Assembly: GCA_016213625.1 (NCBI GenBank)
Contig: JACQZZ010000016.1
Span: 57,600-121,599, forward strand
DNA from: Actinomycetota bacterium
GTDB lineage: Bacteria; Actinomycetota; Acidimicrobiia; Acidimicrobiales; Ilumatobacteraceae
DNA length: 64,000 nt
Direction of reading: 5' to 3'
The translations under genes and the position numbers were made by a program. The notes under the pieces are model-generated. The model was not told where the DNA came from and did no database searches. It worked only from the letters and a program-made list of their open reading frames with translations. Shown in pieces: positions 34,106-42,483 of the stretch (positions are counted from its first letter, which is position 1; every line of letters begins with the position of its first letter).

Positions 34106-36096
34106 CCCAGGGCTCGCAGCTCGGGACGTCCGCTCGCGGTGAGGGTGAGGCGACCCTCCACGAACAGTTCCAGCCCGTCGACCGGCACGGTCTGTTCCGC
34201 CCACTGCTCTCGTGTCTCGAACACGGGGGCGCCGGCGGCGACCATGTCGTGGTGCAGCGCCGCGCTCACGTGTTCCAAGGCGAACGAGCGCGCCGCGAGC
34301 AGGTCGGTGAAGAGCTTCGGCGCTTCACCGGCGTGCACCACGAACTGTCCGTGGGTCGGTGAACTCACCACGCACTCGCGGGTGAGTCGCACGCGCCCCA
34401 CCACGGCGCCCACAGCGTTGGCAACTCCGGCATGGGGCGGAATGCGCGACTCGGCCCCCAGCAGCGCCGCCACCCGCGGGTAGTACGCCGGCGCCGACGC
34501 GCCCAGGCCGACGAGGGGCGCCGACAACCCGAGCGACAACCGCACGACCGACAGGCGACGATCGAGCACCGACTGCACCACGCGCGTGGACACCGTGTCG
34601 GCGGGCAGGCCGTCGTTCACGAAGGCAGCGGAGAGCACGGCCTCGGCACTGCGGCGGACGAGCGTGTCGATGGTGATCTGGCTGATGGTCTCGGCGTCGG
34701 GCGCGATGGCCTTGCCCATGCGGTCGCGACTCTTGGCGAACAGCTCGGCGGCCTTCCGCGCGGCTGCGATGTCGTAGGTGGCCTGGATGCCCAGCACGTG
34801 GCTGGCGTCGGTGGGCGTGAAGGCGGCGACCTGCAGGACCCCGCGCTGCACCAGTCGCTCCATCACCCGACGCAGCTGCAAGGTGGACAACGCCTTCGCC
34901 GCGATGGCCACTCGACCGCCCATTCCCTCCAGCACCTGTCGCTCCACGCCCTCCAGTGCGGCGAGGCGTTCCTCGTAGCGCTCGGCGATGAGCACGATGC
35001 CGTCGAGCTCGCCGGGGTTCAGGTAGGTGAGCTGCTGGTCGAGCATGGCGTGCACCAACGCAGGCTCGTCGACGGCCAACTGGCACAACGGCACCACCTT
35101 GCGCGGCCCGATGACCAGTGCCGCACCCACCGCACGCTCGTCGTGACGCACCCGGCTGTCGCCACCCAGCCCGTGAGTGTGCATGGCCACCGCCGACACC
35201 ATGGTCTGGTGTCCGCCGACGGTGGCTCCGTCGGGGCTGACGGCCGGGATGCCGCCGGTGAGCACGGCGATGTCGGTGGTGGTGCCACCGATGTCGCTGA
35301 TGATGGCGTTGTCGAGACCCGTGAGGTGGGCGGCACCCACCAGGCTCGCAGCCGGTCCGCTGAGAATGGTCTCGATGGGGCGCTCGCGCACGAACGCCGC
35401 CGACACCAGCGACCCGTCGCCACGCACGACCATCAGTGGGGCGTGGATGCCGCGCTCGTCGAGCGCTCGCTCGGTGGTGCGCACCAAGCCGTCGATGATG
35501 GAGATGAGCCTCGCGTTGAGGATGGCGGTGACGGCACGTTTGGGGCCGTTCAACCGAGCCGACAGGTGATGGCTCAGGGTCACCGGCTTGCCCGTGACTC
35601 GTTGCACCACCTCGGCGGCAGCCAACTCGTGCTCGGGGTTGCGCACGCTGAACTGCGCGGTGACCGCGAACGCCTCCACCCTGTCGGCCACCTCGGCCGC
35701 CTCGGTGGCGAGACGTTCGAGATCGAGTGGTGCCACCTGATTGCCGTGCGGGTCGTGTCCGCCGAGCAGGAAGATGGCCGGATCGGACCCGAGCGCCTCG
35801 GCGAGGCCTGCTCGCTCGACCACCTCGGCGTCGAACCCGATGATGACCGCACCCACCCGGCGACCCTTGCCCTCCACCAGCGCGTTGGTGGCGAGGGTGG
35901 TGCTCAGTGAGACCAGTTCGATGCGTTCGGGCGCCACCACGCCGAGCGAGAGCACGGCGTCGATGGCGCCCGAGATGCCGATGGACAGCTCGTGGTGCGT
36001 GGTGGGTGACTTCGCCGTGGCCACCACGGTGCGGGTGGCCTCGTCGTAGAGCACGGCGTCGGTGTAGGTCCCACCGGTGTCGATGCCGAGAAGCAT
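34099..36096 (-). CDS. Hydantoinase A / 5-oxoprolinase family protein (HyuA-like)
   Basis: A 665-residue protein with MLLGIDTGGTYTDAVLYD at the start (ATP-binding loop of the hydantoinase/oxoprolinase N domain), LSTTLATNALVEGKGRRVG, and ISDIGGTTTDIAVLTGG as the second nucleotide-binding block. The family opens cyclic amide rings (hydantoins, 5-oxoproline) or carboxylates ketones with ATP. The usual HyuB partner is missing here, so an independent activity is possible. Start 36096 follows a TAGCGT box by 6 nt. The gene stands alone, convergent with the helicase. Confidence 0.85.
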   Translation of the reverse strand: MLLGIDTGGTYTDAVLYDEATRTVVATAKSPTTHHELSIGISGAIDAVLSLGVVAPERIELVSLSTTLATNALVEGKGRRVGAVIIGFDAEVVERAGLAEALGSDPAIFLLGGHDPHGNQVAPLDLERLATEAAEVADRVEAFAVTAQFSVRNPEHELAAAEVVQRVTGKPVTLSHHLSARLNGPKRAVTAILNARLISIIDGLVRTTERALDERGIHAPLMVVRGDGSLVSAAFVRERPIETILSGPAASLVGAAHLTGLDNAIISDIGGTTTDIAVLTGGIPAVSPDGATVGGHQTMVSAVAMHTHGLGGDSRVRHDERAVGAALVIGPRKVVPLCQLAVDEPALVHAMLDQQLTYLNPGELDGIVLIAERYEERLAALEGVERQVLEGMGGRVAIAAKALSTLQLRRVMERLVQRGVLQVAAFTPTDASHVLGIQATYDIAAARKAAELFAKSRDRMGKAIAPDAETISQITIDTLVRRSAEAVLSAAFVNDGLPADTVSTRVVQSVLDRRLSVVRLSLGLSAPLVGLGASAPAYYPRVAALLGAESRIPPHAGVANAVGAVVGRVRLTRECVVSSPTHGQFVVHAGEAPKLFTDLLAARSFALEHVSAALHHDMVAAGAPVFETREQWAEQTVPVDGLELFVEGRLTLTASGRPELRALGQ

Positions 36097-36102
36097 CGGG
36101 CC

Positions 36103-36108
36103 ACGCTA
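36103..36108 (-). promoter_or_regulatory. -10 box TAGCGT, leaderless hydantoinase gene
   Basis: TAGCGT is 6 nt before the ATG at 36096. Confidence 0.5.
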
Positions 36109-36125
36109 CAGAGCCATCGCTGGAC

Positions 36126-36740
36126 TCAGCCGGCGAACCACCCGGCGAAGATCGCTTCGTAGTCGGCCGAGTACGGGCCGCTGAACCCGCAGATCTGCAC
36201 CACGCCGTCGGCGACCGACACCAGGTAGTCACCGCCGACGGTGAAGTCGACGCCGTCGAGCGCGACCGTTGCGAGATCAGCGGTCTGCAACACCACCTGG
36301 TCGGCGTCGCCCCCGGCGTACCACTTCGTCACGTCGAGGGTGACGGTGCCGTCGCCCACCTCGGCGACGGTGCCACGGAAGCCGACGAGCCCGGGCGGCG
36401 GCACGAGGTCGGTGATGGGCATGCACATCGCCATGATGTCGGACGCGGCCATCTGGTAGGTGACCGCGGTGGCCGTGGTGGATCCACCGCCGCCGGTGGA
36501 CGCGAACGCGAACGCGCCGATCGCCAGGGCGGCGGCGATGCCTCCGCCGATGGCGAACTTCGGCCAACGCGACTTCGTGGGTCGCACGTCGTGCACGGGT
36601 GCGGTGGGAATGGTGGTCTCAGGGGTGCTCATGATCTGCTCCATCAGTGCGGCGGCCGAAGGGCCGGTTGCCGGTTGGATGGACGCGCCGTCGGCAGGAT
36701 CCAGGCGGCGGAGTCGTTGCTCGAGTTCGTCGACGTTCAC
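36126..36740 (-). CDS. Single-span membrane protein paired with an ECF sigma factor
   Basis: A 204-residue protein. The cytoplasmic part (1-63) begins VDELEQRLRRLDPADG; one membrane segment at about 64-83 (FAIGGGIAAALAIGAFAFAS) is followed by an outside domain with two cysteines. Position and topology are those of an anti-sigma factor, with the N-terminal segment holding the sigma factor, but no zinc motif is present. The GTG start is preceded by AAGGAGG at 4-5 nt and overlaps the sigma gene stop as GTGA. The anti-sigma role is inferred from context. Confidence 0.7.
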   Translation of the reverse strand: MNVDELEQRLRRLDPADGASIQPATGPSAAALMEQIMSTPETTIPTAPVHDVRPTKSRWPKFAIGGGIAAALAIGAFAFASTGGGGSTTATAVTYQMAASDIMAMCMPITDLVPPPGLVGFRGTVAEVGDGTVTLDVTKWYAGGDADQVVLQTADLATVALDGVDFTVGGDYLVSVADGVVQICGFSGPYSADYEAIFAGWFAG

Positions 36741-37309
36741 GGTGCCTCCTTCTGTTCCTGCGTGTGCGTTCCCGCTGTGTTGTGCGCTGGCATGGCGTGT
36801 CCACCGAGCATGTGTCCGGGAACGCCGCCACTCTTTCGGGTGACTGCTTCGGCGAGACGGGACTTGGCCCGGTGCACGCGAATCGCGGCCGCGTTCGGGG
36901 TGATGTCGAGCACCACAGCGATGTCGCGAGGGGGCAGGCCCTCCCACGCCCACAGCCGCACGATCTCGCGGTCGTCGGCCGACAGCTCTGCCAGTGCCTC
37001 CTCGAGTACTGGATCGGGTTCGCGCGCAGCGTCCACGCGTTCGTCGGGCTCGGCCATCAGCCGATCGATCAGCTGCCCCTGTCGGTGGTCGCTGCGCCGA
37101 TGGTTCGCCAGGCAGCGCCGAGCAACTCCGTAGCTCCACGGCAGCGCCTGTCCGGCGGGGATGTCGTCGAGGCGCCGCCAGAGCACCAGCAGGGCATCGG
37201 CCACCACGTCGTCGGCGGTGGCCGGGTCGACCCGGCGGTGGGCGTAGCGCTGCAGCGGCTCGTACACCTCTCGGAACACGGCCTCGAACCGGCCGCGGCG
37301 ATCGTTCAT
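36737..37309 (-). CDS. ECF-type RNA polymerase sigma factor
   Basis: A 190-residue sigma-70 protein. Region 2 is EAVFREVYEPLQRYAHRRVDPATADDVVADALLVLWRR; region 4 is LSADDREIVRLWAWEGLPPRDIAVVLDITPNAAAIRVHRAKSRL. The DIAVVLDITPNAAAIRVHRA helix-turn-helix reads the -35 element. The C-terminal 30 residues are His/Gly-rich and unusual. It is first in a coupled pair with a one-span membrane protein. The ATG at 37309 was chosen as the methionine closest to region 2; longer readings enter the divergent transporter's control region. Confidence 0.85.
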   Translation of the reverse strand: MNDRRGRFEAVFREVYEPLQRYAHRRVDPATADDVVADALLVLWRRLDDIPAGQALPWSYGVARRCLANHRRSDHRQGQLIDRLMAEPDERVDAAREPDPVLEEALAELSADDREIVRLWAWEGLPPRDIAVVLDITPNAAAIRVHRAKSRLAEAVTRKSGGVPGHMLGGHAMPAHNTAGTHTQEQKEAP

Positions 37310-37370
37310 GTGAGGTCCATGTCCGGCACGGCCCCGATCCTTTCGGTCACCCGTCACTTTTCGACAAATG

Positions 37371-37407
37371 GCCGCAATTGCGGCGCTTCCAGTTGCTACA
37401 ACTGGAA
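37371..37407. promoter_or_regulatory. Two perfect palindromes before the MFS gene
   Basis: GCCGCAATTGCGGC is a 14-bp palindrome at 37371-37384. TTCCAGTTG-N3-CAACTGGAA is a 21-bp inverted repeat at 37387-37407, ending 2 nt before the GTG at 37410. They lie between divergent sigma and transporter genes and look like operators. Confidence 0.6.
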
Positions 37408-37409
37408 CG

Positions 37410-38582
37410 GTGACTACGACGACGGAGGCTCCCACCCGGTTCCGGTGGGACCGCCTCACCTACTCGTCGGCCCTCGGCTACTGCATGTTGGTGGCCGGTC
37501 TCAGCGTGGGCGTGGTGCTCGGCGAACTGCGCTCCGAGTTCGGCATCAGCGGTGTGGTCGCCGCGCTGCACGGCAGCACGTTCGGCATCGGCCTCCTGGT
37601 GGCCGGTGTGTGGGGCGTGCGCCTGGTCGATCGCATCGGCCGCCGGTCGGCGCTGCAACTGTCGGTCATGTCCATCGCCGTGGGCGTCATCCTGTTCTGC
37701 CTCGGCCCGGCGTGGCCGATCACCTTGTTCGGCACCGCGCTGTCGGGTGGCGGCGGCGCGTTGCTGGTGATGGTGATGCCGGGCGTCATCAGCGATCACC
37801 ACCGCGAGCACCGAGCCACGGCCTTCGCCGCGGTGAACGGTGCGCCGGGTATCGCCGGCCTGCTCTTCAGTCTGGTCATCGGCGGCGCGCTCGGCGCCGG
37901 GCTCTCATGGCGGCCGCCGTACCTGCTACTCACCATGGCGTTCCTCGCGGCGTTGGCCGTGGTGGCCTGGCCGGTGGCGGTGCCCGAAGGCCATCGCGAC
38001 GGCGAGTTCTCACTGGCACCGTTTCGCGAGCGTGAGGTGCTGGTGCCGTGGCTGCACATCGTGAACGCGGTGCTCACCGAGTTCACCGTCGGCATCTGGG
38101 CGGTCACCTACCTGCACGAGGTGGGCAAGGCGTCGTCGGGTCTGGCGGCCGTCGTCGCCAGCGTGTTCGGCATCATGATGTTCACGGCCCGGCTGGTGCT
38201 GCCCACGCTGCTGCGTTGGTTCGGCACCGCCACGGTCGCGCTCAGCTTCCTCACCATCGGCACGGGTGCACTGATCATGGCGTTCGCCCCCGGCCTGCCG
38301 TTGAAGGTGCTCGGTCTCACCATCGTCGGCTTCGGCGGCGGCCCGCTGTACCCACTGACGGTCGATGCCTTCTACGCGAGGGCCGGGCACCGGCTGGACT
38401 CGGTGTCGATGGGTGCCTTCTGCGCGCTCGCGTCGGGCGTGGCCGTCACCCTCGGCCCGCTGGCACTGGGCGTCCTGGCCGACAGCGTCGGCCTGCGCTG
38501 GGCGCTCCTCGTGGTGCCCTGCCTGGCCCTGCTCGGCGCCATCACCCAACGCCCTCGCCCGGTCGAGGTCGCCCCCGCCTGA
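37410..38582 (+). CDS. MFS transporter
   Basis: A 390-residue protein with about 12 membrane segments and a motif A-like loop (RLVDRIGRRSALQL) after segment 2. It resembles CynX/NimT-like or sugar-type facilitators, but the substrate is not clear. An ATG at 37368 would add 14 residues but would put two perfect palindromes inside the coding region. I prefer GTG 37410, which places both as upstream operators and has a TACAAC box 7 nt before it. The stop overlaps the first unit of a 20-bp repeat array. Confidence 0.85.
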   Translation: MTTTTEAPTRFRWDRLTYSSALGYCMLVAGLSVGVVLGELRSEFGISGVVAALHGSTFGIGLLVAGVWGVRLVDRIGRRSALQLSVMSIAVGVILFCLGPAWPITLFGTALSGGGGALLVMVMPGVISDHHREHRATAFAAVNGAPGIAGLLFSLVIGGALGAGLSWRPPYLLLTMAFLAALAVVAWPVAVPEGHRDGEFSLAPFREREVLVPWLHIVNAVLTEFTVGIWAVTYLHEVGKASSGLAAVVASVFGIMMFTARLVLPTLLRWFGTATVALSFLTIGTGALIMAFAPGLPLKVLGLTIVGFGGGPLYPLTVDAFYARAGHRLDSVSMGAFCALASGVAVTLGPLALGVLADSVGLRWALLVVPCLALLGAITQRPRPVEVAPA

Positions 38583-38743
38583 TCCGAGTGGGTCCCCACC
38601 GACCCGAGTGGGTCCCCACCGACCCGAGTGGGTCCCCACCGACTCGAGTGCCACGTCTTCGACCCGAGTGCCACGTCTTCGACCCGAGTGCCACGTCGGC
38701 ATCCGAGTGGGTACTCCCACCCTGGGTGCGAGTACCCACTCGG
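38581..38743. repeat. Array of 20-bp tandem repeats ending in a long hairpin
   Basis: Six contiguous 20-bp units, all with the CGAGTG core at the same position. Three units end GGGTCCCCACC (38581-38640) and three contain CCACGTC (38641-38700). A perfect inverted repeat follows, CCGAGTGGGTACTC at 38703-38716 and GAGTACCCACTCGG at 38730-38743, with a 13-nt loop, then a run of C. No coding frame accounts for it. It occupies most of the 227-bp gap between the MFS and monooxygenase genes. Confidence 0.92.
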
Positions 38744-38773
38744 ACCCCCCCCAGCACACCGCACCATTCGTTC

Positions 38774-38803
38774 ATATTGACGACATCAATATCGTGCTAC
38801 CGT
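38774..38803 (+). promoter_or_regulatory. Operator ATATTGA-N5-TCAATAT and -10 box TACCGT
   Basis: A perfect AT-rich inverted repeat (7-bp arms, 38774-38792) lies just before TACCGT (38798-38803), which is 6 nt from the ATG at 38810. Binding there would block RNA polymerase. The XRE-cupin regulator encoded as the second gene is a candidate ligand. Confidence 0.6.
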
Positions 38804-38809
38804 GCGGAC

Positions 38810-39970
38810 ATGAAAATTGGAGCCTTCTTCTTCGGTGGCGTCGAGATGTCCGATGCCGGTGCCGGTCTGCCCAACCCGATGGATCGCCGGTACGACAACC
38901 AGGCCTGTTGGGACGCGACGCTGAAGTACATCGACGCCGCGGTCGCGGCCGACGAGCTCGGCTACGACAGCTTCTGGACCACCGAACACCACTTCCAGTA
39001 CGAGGGGTACGAGGTCATCCCCAACGGACTGCTCATCAGCGCCTGGATCGCTGCACGCACCAAGCGGGTGCGCTTCGGCGCGATGTTCAACGTGGTGCCG
39101 CAGTGGAACGCACTGCGCCTCGCCGAGGACTTCGCCACCCTGCACAACCTCAGCGGCGGCCGCGGCATCCTCGGCGTGGGCCGTGGCACCGTGCCCCGCG
39201 AGATCCTCCACCTCAACGACTTCCATGTGTCCATCGGGTCGCACGACAACCCCGACCAGGCCGCCGACGACGCCAAGAACCGCGAGTACTTCGAGGAGCA
39301 GATGGAGATCATCCACCTCGCCCTCACCCAGGAGTCGTTCAGCTTCAAGGGCAAGTACTTCGAGCTGCCGGTTCCGGGGATCCCCGACCGCGGCGAGACC
39401 GTGCAGGAGTTGTCGCTCGTGCCGCGCCCGCTGTACCCGTTCGAGACCTGGCAGGCGGCCACCAGCCCGCCCACCGTGGAGTACTGCCCGCGCGTGAACC
39501 ACGGCGCCGTGTTCTGGAACCAGAACCCGAAGTTCATCAAGCGCATGTGGGACCGCTACGGCGAGGTGCACGAGCAGCACCACGGCCCAGGGCTGCCGGA
39601 GTCGGCACAGCGCATGCTCGTGGTGAGCGTGCGCGTCGAGGACACCCACGAGGAGGCCATGCGCACGGCACGCAACGGCCACGACGAGTTCTGGAAGTTC
39701 CTCGGGCCGTACGGCTGGAGCCGCGGCTACATGGGCGAGGACGGCAAGCCCGTCGGCCCGGGCCTCATCCCCTCGCTCGAGGAGTCGATGAAGCAGCGCA
39801 CCATCCTGGTGGGCACCGCCGAGGAGGTGGCCGAGCAGGTGCAGGACCTGAAGGACCTCCTGGGCTTCGAGTACCTCACGCTGTTCCCGCACCTCGTCGG
39901 CGACCCCTACTCCAAGGCCGTCGAGCAGATGGGCCGCTTCATGAACGACGTGGTGCCGCTCGTTCGATGA
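38810..39970 (+). CDS. LLM-class flavin-dependent oxidoreductase (luciferase-like monooxygenase)
   Basis: A 386-residue TIM-barrel protein of the bacterial luciferase superfamily: KIGAFFFGGVEM at the start, LGYDSFWTTEHHFQYEGY (the conserved TEHH), then LAEDFATLHNLSGGRGILGVGRGT, the flavin phosphate region, and a C-terminal GTAEEVAEQVQDL. It probably oxidises an organic substrate with FMN and O2. An F420-using member is possible because cofE is present, but nothing in the sequence decides it. It starts leaderless behind a palindromic operator and overlaps the XRE-cupin gene as ATGA. Confidence 0.88.
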   Translation: MKIGAFFFGGVEMSDAGAGLPNPMDRRYDNQACWDATLKYIDAAVAADELGYDSFWTTEHHFQYEGYEVIPNGLLISAWIAARTKRVRFGAMFNVVPQWNALRLAEDFATLHNLSGGRGILGVGRGTVPREILHLNDFHVSIGSHDNPDQAADDAKNREYFEEQMEIIHLALTQESFSFKGKYFELPVPGIPDRGETVQELSLVPRPLYPFETWQAATSPPTVEYCPRVNHGAVFWNQNPKFIKRMWDRYGEVHEQHHGPGLPESAQRMLVVSVRVEDTHEEAMRTARNGHDEFWKFLGPYGWSRGYMGEDGKPVGPGLIPSLEESMKQRTILVGTAEEVAEQVQDLKDLLGFEYLTLFPHLVGDPYSKAVEQMGRFMNDVVPLVR

Positions 39971-40533
39971 ATGTCGGCCCGGCCATCCGCGAGCGACGGC
40001 TGGCGCGCGAGCTCACCCTCGTCGCGTTGGCCGAGCTCGCCGGATTGTCGCAACCGTTCCTGTCGCAGGTGGAGAACGGGCGCGCCCAGCCGTCGATGGA
40101 GTCGCTGTATCGCATCGCCACCGCGCTCGGCACCACGCCGCAGGCACTGTTCGGCGCGCACGATCCGAGCGCTCTCGCGCCCACTGCTGCCCGCGCCGAC
40201 GACGAGGGCGTGCCGGCCATCGACACCGCAGGCGAATCGCTCCGGCGGTTGCTGTTGCCCGGCGACACGCCGTTCCACGTGGTCGAACTCGTCGGCCTCG
40301 CCACCGACTTCCTCGAGTCGTGGCATCACGACGGGTTCGAGGCGCTGTACGTGCTGGTCGGCCCCATCGAGGTGGAGATCGACGGCGAGATCACCGAGCT
40401 CGGCACCGGCGACTTCTTCAGCTACCCGGCGCACCTCCCCCACCGGTACCGGTCGGTACTCGGCCGACGCGCTCGGGTGTTGCTCATCGAGACCCAGTTG
40501 CAGGCCGCGCAGCAGGGCGCCCACTCGTCATAG
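39967..40533 (+). CDS. XRE-family regulator with cupin domain
   Basis: A 188-residue protein. Residues 1-62 are an XRE helix-turn-helix (IRERRLARELTLVALAELAGLSQPFLSQVENGRAQPS), and residues about 100-180 are a small cupin barrel (FEALYVLVGPIEVEIDGEITELGTGDFFSYPAHLPHRY) that binds a ligand or metal. Such fusions usually repress a neighbouring catabolic or detoxification gene until a ligand binds. It overlaps the monooxygenase gene by 4 nt, so it is likely a feedback regulator of that operon, perhaps through the ATATTGA palindrome. Confidence 0.9.
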   Translation: MNVGPAIRERRLARELTLVALAELAGLSQPFLSQVENGRAQPSMESLYRIATALGTTPQALFGAHDPSALAPTAARADDEGVPAIDTAGESLRRLLLPGDTPFHVVELVGLATDFLESWHHDGFEALYVLVGPIEVEIDGEITELGTGDFFSYPAHLPHRYRSVLGRRARVLLIETQLQAAQQGAHSS

Positions 40534-40536
40534 TCT
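40531..40536 (+). promoter_or_regulatory. -10 box TAGTCT for the 123-residue hypothetical gene
   Basis: TAGTCT begins inside the stop codon of the XRE-cupin gene and stands 6 nt before the ATG at 40543. Confidence 0.5.
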
Positions 40537-40542
40537 CCGACC

Positions 40543-40914
40543 ATGGAGACACCCGTGGTGCACCTCGAGGCCTGGACCGGGCCGTGGCCCGCCGACGACA
40601 AGGACGCCAACCTGAAGGCCGATGTCGCGCTCTACGCGAAGGTCGACCCGTTGCGTACCGTCCGCGGCCTGTCGGAGAGCACGAACATCCCGGAGGGCGC
40701 CATCGTGCGCTGGGTGTTGGCGCGCTGGGCGAGCGAGGGCGCGAGCGGGCTGCTGGAGCTCGGCCCGACGATGACGCGCCGCCTGCAGGGCGTGTGCGTC
40801 GACGCCGAAGCGGCCGACACCGATGCCGCCCGACTGGCCGCGTACCACCAGTTGCGCCAGATGATCAGCTGGCTCCACCACCCGCTCGACCACCCCGAGG
40901 TCTACGACCTCTAG
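40543..40914 (+). CDS. Conserved actinobacterial hypothetical protein (DUF6027-like)
   Basis: A 123-residue soluble helical protein. WTGPWPADDKDANLKADVALYAKVDPL, then IPEGAIVRWVLARWASEGASGLLELGP and AAYHQLRQMISWLHHPLDHP give a compact, Trp-rich pattern that I associate, from memory, with the actinobacterial DUF6027 family. The middle (VRGLSESTNIPEGAIVRWVLARW) could be a helix-turn-helix. Its own leaderless promoter (TAGTCT, 6 nt) suggests independent expression. Function unknown. Confidence 0.65.
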   Translation: METPVVHLEAWTGPWPADDKDANLKADVALYAKVDPLRTVRGLSESTNIPEGAIVRWVLARWASEGASGLLELGPTMTRRLQGVCVDAEAADTDAARLAAYHQLRQMISWLHHPLDHPEVYDL

Positions 40915-40924
40915 TGCATGACGG

Positions 40925-41713
40925 CTAGTGCTGGATGCGGGTGGTCCAGGTGAAGCGGGGCGGGCGGCGCTCGACGAACGCAGCCACACCTTCCTCGGGG
41001 TCAGGGGCGGCCGCGACCTCGCGGGCCCAGCTGTCGGCGAGCTCGGCGGGCACGCTGCCATGGGCGAGCACGGCGGCCACCATCTCCTTGGTGCCGGCCT
41101 GGGTGAGCAACGACCGGTCGGCCAGCGTGGTGCACAGTTGGGCCACCCGAGCCTCCACCTCGTCGGTGGGCAACAGCTCGTCGACGAGGCCGATGCGATG
41201 CGCCTCGCGGGCGTCGATGAGGTCGCCGGTGTACAGCAGCCGCTTCGCCGCCGGACCGAGCAGCCGCACCGCACGCTCGAGCGACGCCGCCGGGTACACG
41301 ATGCCCAGCTTCGACGGCGTGATGCCGAACCGCGAGCCGGCCACCGCGATGCGCAGGTCGCAGTCGATGGCCAACGCCGCGCCGCCGCCGATGCAGTCGC
41401 CCTGGATGACGGCAACGGTGGGCTTGGGCAACGTGGCCAACGCGTGCTCGGCGGCCATGTTGACGTCCATGAACGACGGTGTGCCGTGTGGCCGCTCGGC
41501 GAGCAGTTCGGTGATGTCGGCGCCCGCGCAGAAGTGCGCACCCTCGCCGCGCAGCACCACGACCCTCACCCGTGGATCGAGCGCCAGGACGTGGCAGGCC
41601 TCACCGAGCGCGGCCCACATGTCGTAGGTGACGGCGTTGCGCTTCGCCGCGCGGTGCAGGGTGATGGTGCCCACCGGCGCCTCCACCGTGACCTGCACGT
41701 CGGTGCCCGTCAT
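40925..41713 (-). CDS. Enoyl-CoA hydratase/isomerase family protein
   Basis: A 262-residue crotonase-fold enzyme: TITLHRAAKRNAVTYDMW at the start, LRGEGAHFCAGADI and VIQGDCIGGGAALAIDCDLRIA forming the oxyanion hole, then FGITPSKLGIVYPA. Asp in GADI is present. The glutamate position after PSKLGI is replaced by Val-Tyr-Pro, so it may be an isomerase or another crotonase rather than a classic hydratase. It overlaps the upstream hydrolase gene as ATGA, so the two act in one unit. Confidence 0.88.
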   Translation of the reverse strand: MTGTDVQVTVEAPVGTITLHRAAKRNAVTYDMWAALGEACHVLALDPRVRVVVLRGEGAHFCAGADITELLAERPHGTPSFMDVNMAAEHALATLPKPTVAVIQGDCIGGGAALAIDCDLRIAVAGSRFGITPSKLGIVYPAASLERAVRLLGPAAKRLLYTGDLIDAREAHRIGLVDELLPTDEVEARVAQLCTTLADRSLLTQAGTKEMVAAVLAHGSVPAELADSWAREVAAAPDPEEGVAAFVERRPPRFTWTTRIQH

Positions 41714-42477
41714 GCACGCACCTGCGCCTCGAACTCCGCCAGCCGGCGGACGAACCGCTGCGGCTCGCAGAGGTGGGGGTAGTGGCCCAGGTCGGCCCAC
41801 ACCTCGACGGTGGCCGTGGGCACCAGGCCCGTGAGCCACTCGGCGTATCCCGGGCCCGGATCGATGCCGTGGATGGACAGGTACGGCACGGTGATCGCGC
41901 CGGCCAACGCGACCACGGTGGCCTCGAGTTCCTCGGGGGTCGCGTGCAACACGGCGTCCCAGGTGCCCAACACCACCTTCTGATCGGCCGGGTTGCGGAG
42001 CGCGCTCACGCGCTGCACCTCGTGTTCGGGCAACGCCCCCATCATGCTGGCGAAGACCATGTCGATGGCCTGCTGGAATTCACCGTGATGCCCCTTCAGC
42101 ATGGGCGCGAGCTGTTGCAGACCTGCCTGGAAGTCGGCCAGGCGCAGCGGCTGGTCGACGTTGACCACGCCCACACACGAGGCGATGGCGGCGTAGGCGC
42201 TGGCCACGACACCGCCCAGCGAGTGACCGACCACCAACGGATCCTTCAGCCCGAGCGCCGTGACCGTCTCGACCACGTCCGTCGCATAGGTGATGGGGTC
42301 GTAGGGATCGCTGTGGTCGCTGGTGCCGTGGCCTCGGAGGTCGACGGCGAGCACCTGACGTCCCTTCGACAGCGCGCTGAGCAGCGGGTGCCAGGTGCGG
42401 TGATCCTCGGTGATGCCGTGGATGAGCACCAGTGCAGGGTCGTGCGTGTGGCCGATCAATTCATGGGCGAGCTGCAT
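41710..42477 (-). CDS. Alpha/beta hydrolase
   Basis: A 255-residue alpha/beta-hydrolase-fold protein with LVLIHGITEDHRTW (oxyanion region), VDLRGHGTSDH, the nucleophile elbow VVGHSLGGVV (Ser in GHSLGG) and a late Asp/His pair (IHGIDPGPG and DLGHYPH). It hydrolyses an ester or thioester of unknown type. Start 42477 is 6 nt from a TAGCCT box. The enoyl-CoA hydratase-like gene overlaps its end, hinting at work on the same acyl compounds. Confidence 0.88.
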   Translation of the reverse strand: MQLAHELIGHTHDPALVLIHGITEDHRTWHPLLSALSKGRQVLAVDLRGHGTSDHSDPYDPITYATDVVETVTALGLKDPLVVGHSLGGVVASAYAAIASCVGVVNVDQPLRLADFQAGLQQLAPMLKGHHGEFQQAIDMVFASMMGALPEHEVQRVSALRNPADQKVVLGTWDAVLHATPEELEATVVALAGAITVPYLSIHGIDPGPGYAEWLTGLVPTATVEVWADLGHYPHLCEPQRFVRRLAEFEAQVRA

Positions 42478-42483
42478 GAACGC

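Noticed and set aside
37368..37370. ATG 37368 as the start of the second MFS gene
   Set aside because: It would place two perfect palindromes inside the first 14 codons, and the extra residues are not hydrophobic or conserved-looking. It remains possible.
38581..38743. CRISPR array
   Set aside because: The units are contiguous 20-mers with no variable spacers, and no cas gene is present.
38810..39970. F420-dependent enzyme linked to cofE
   Set aside because: The luciferase-like fold is shared by FMN and F420 enzymes and the visible motifs do not separate them. cofE is 9 kb away in another unit.
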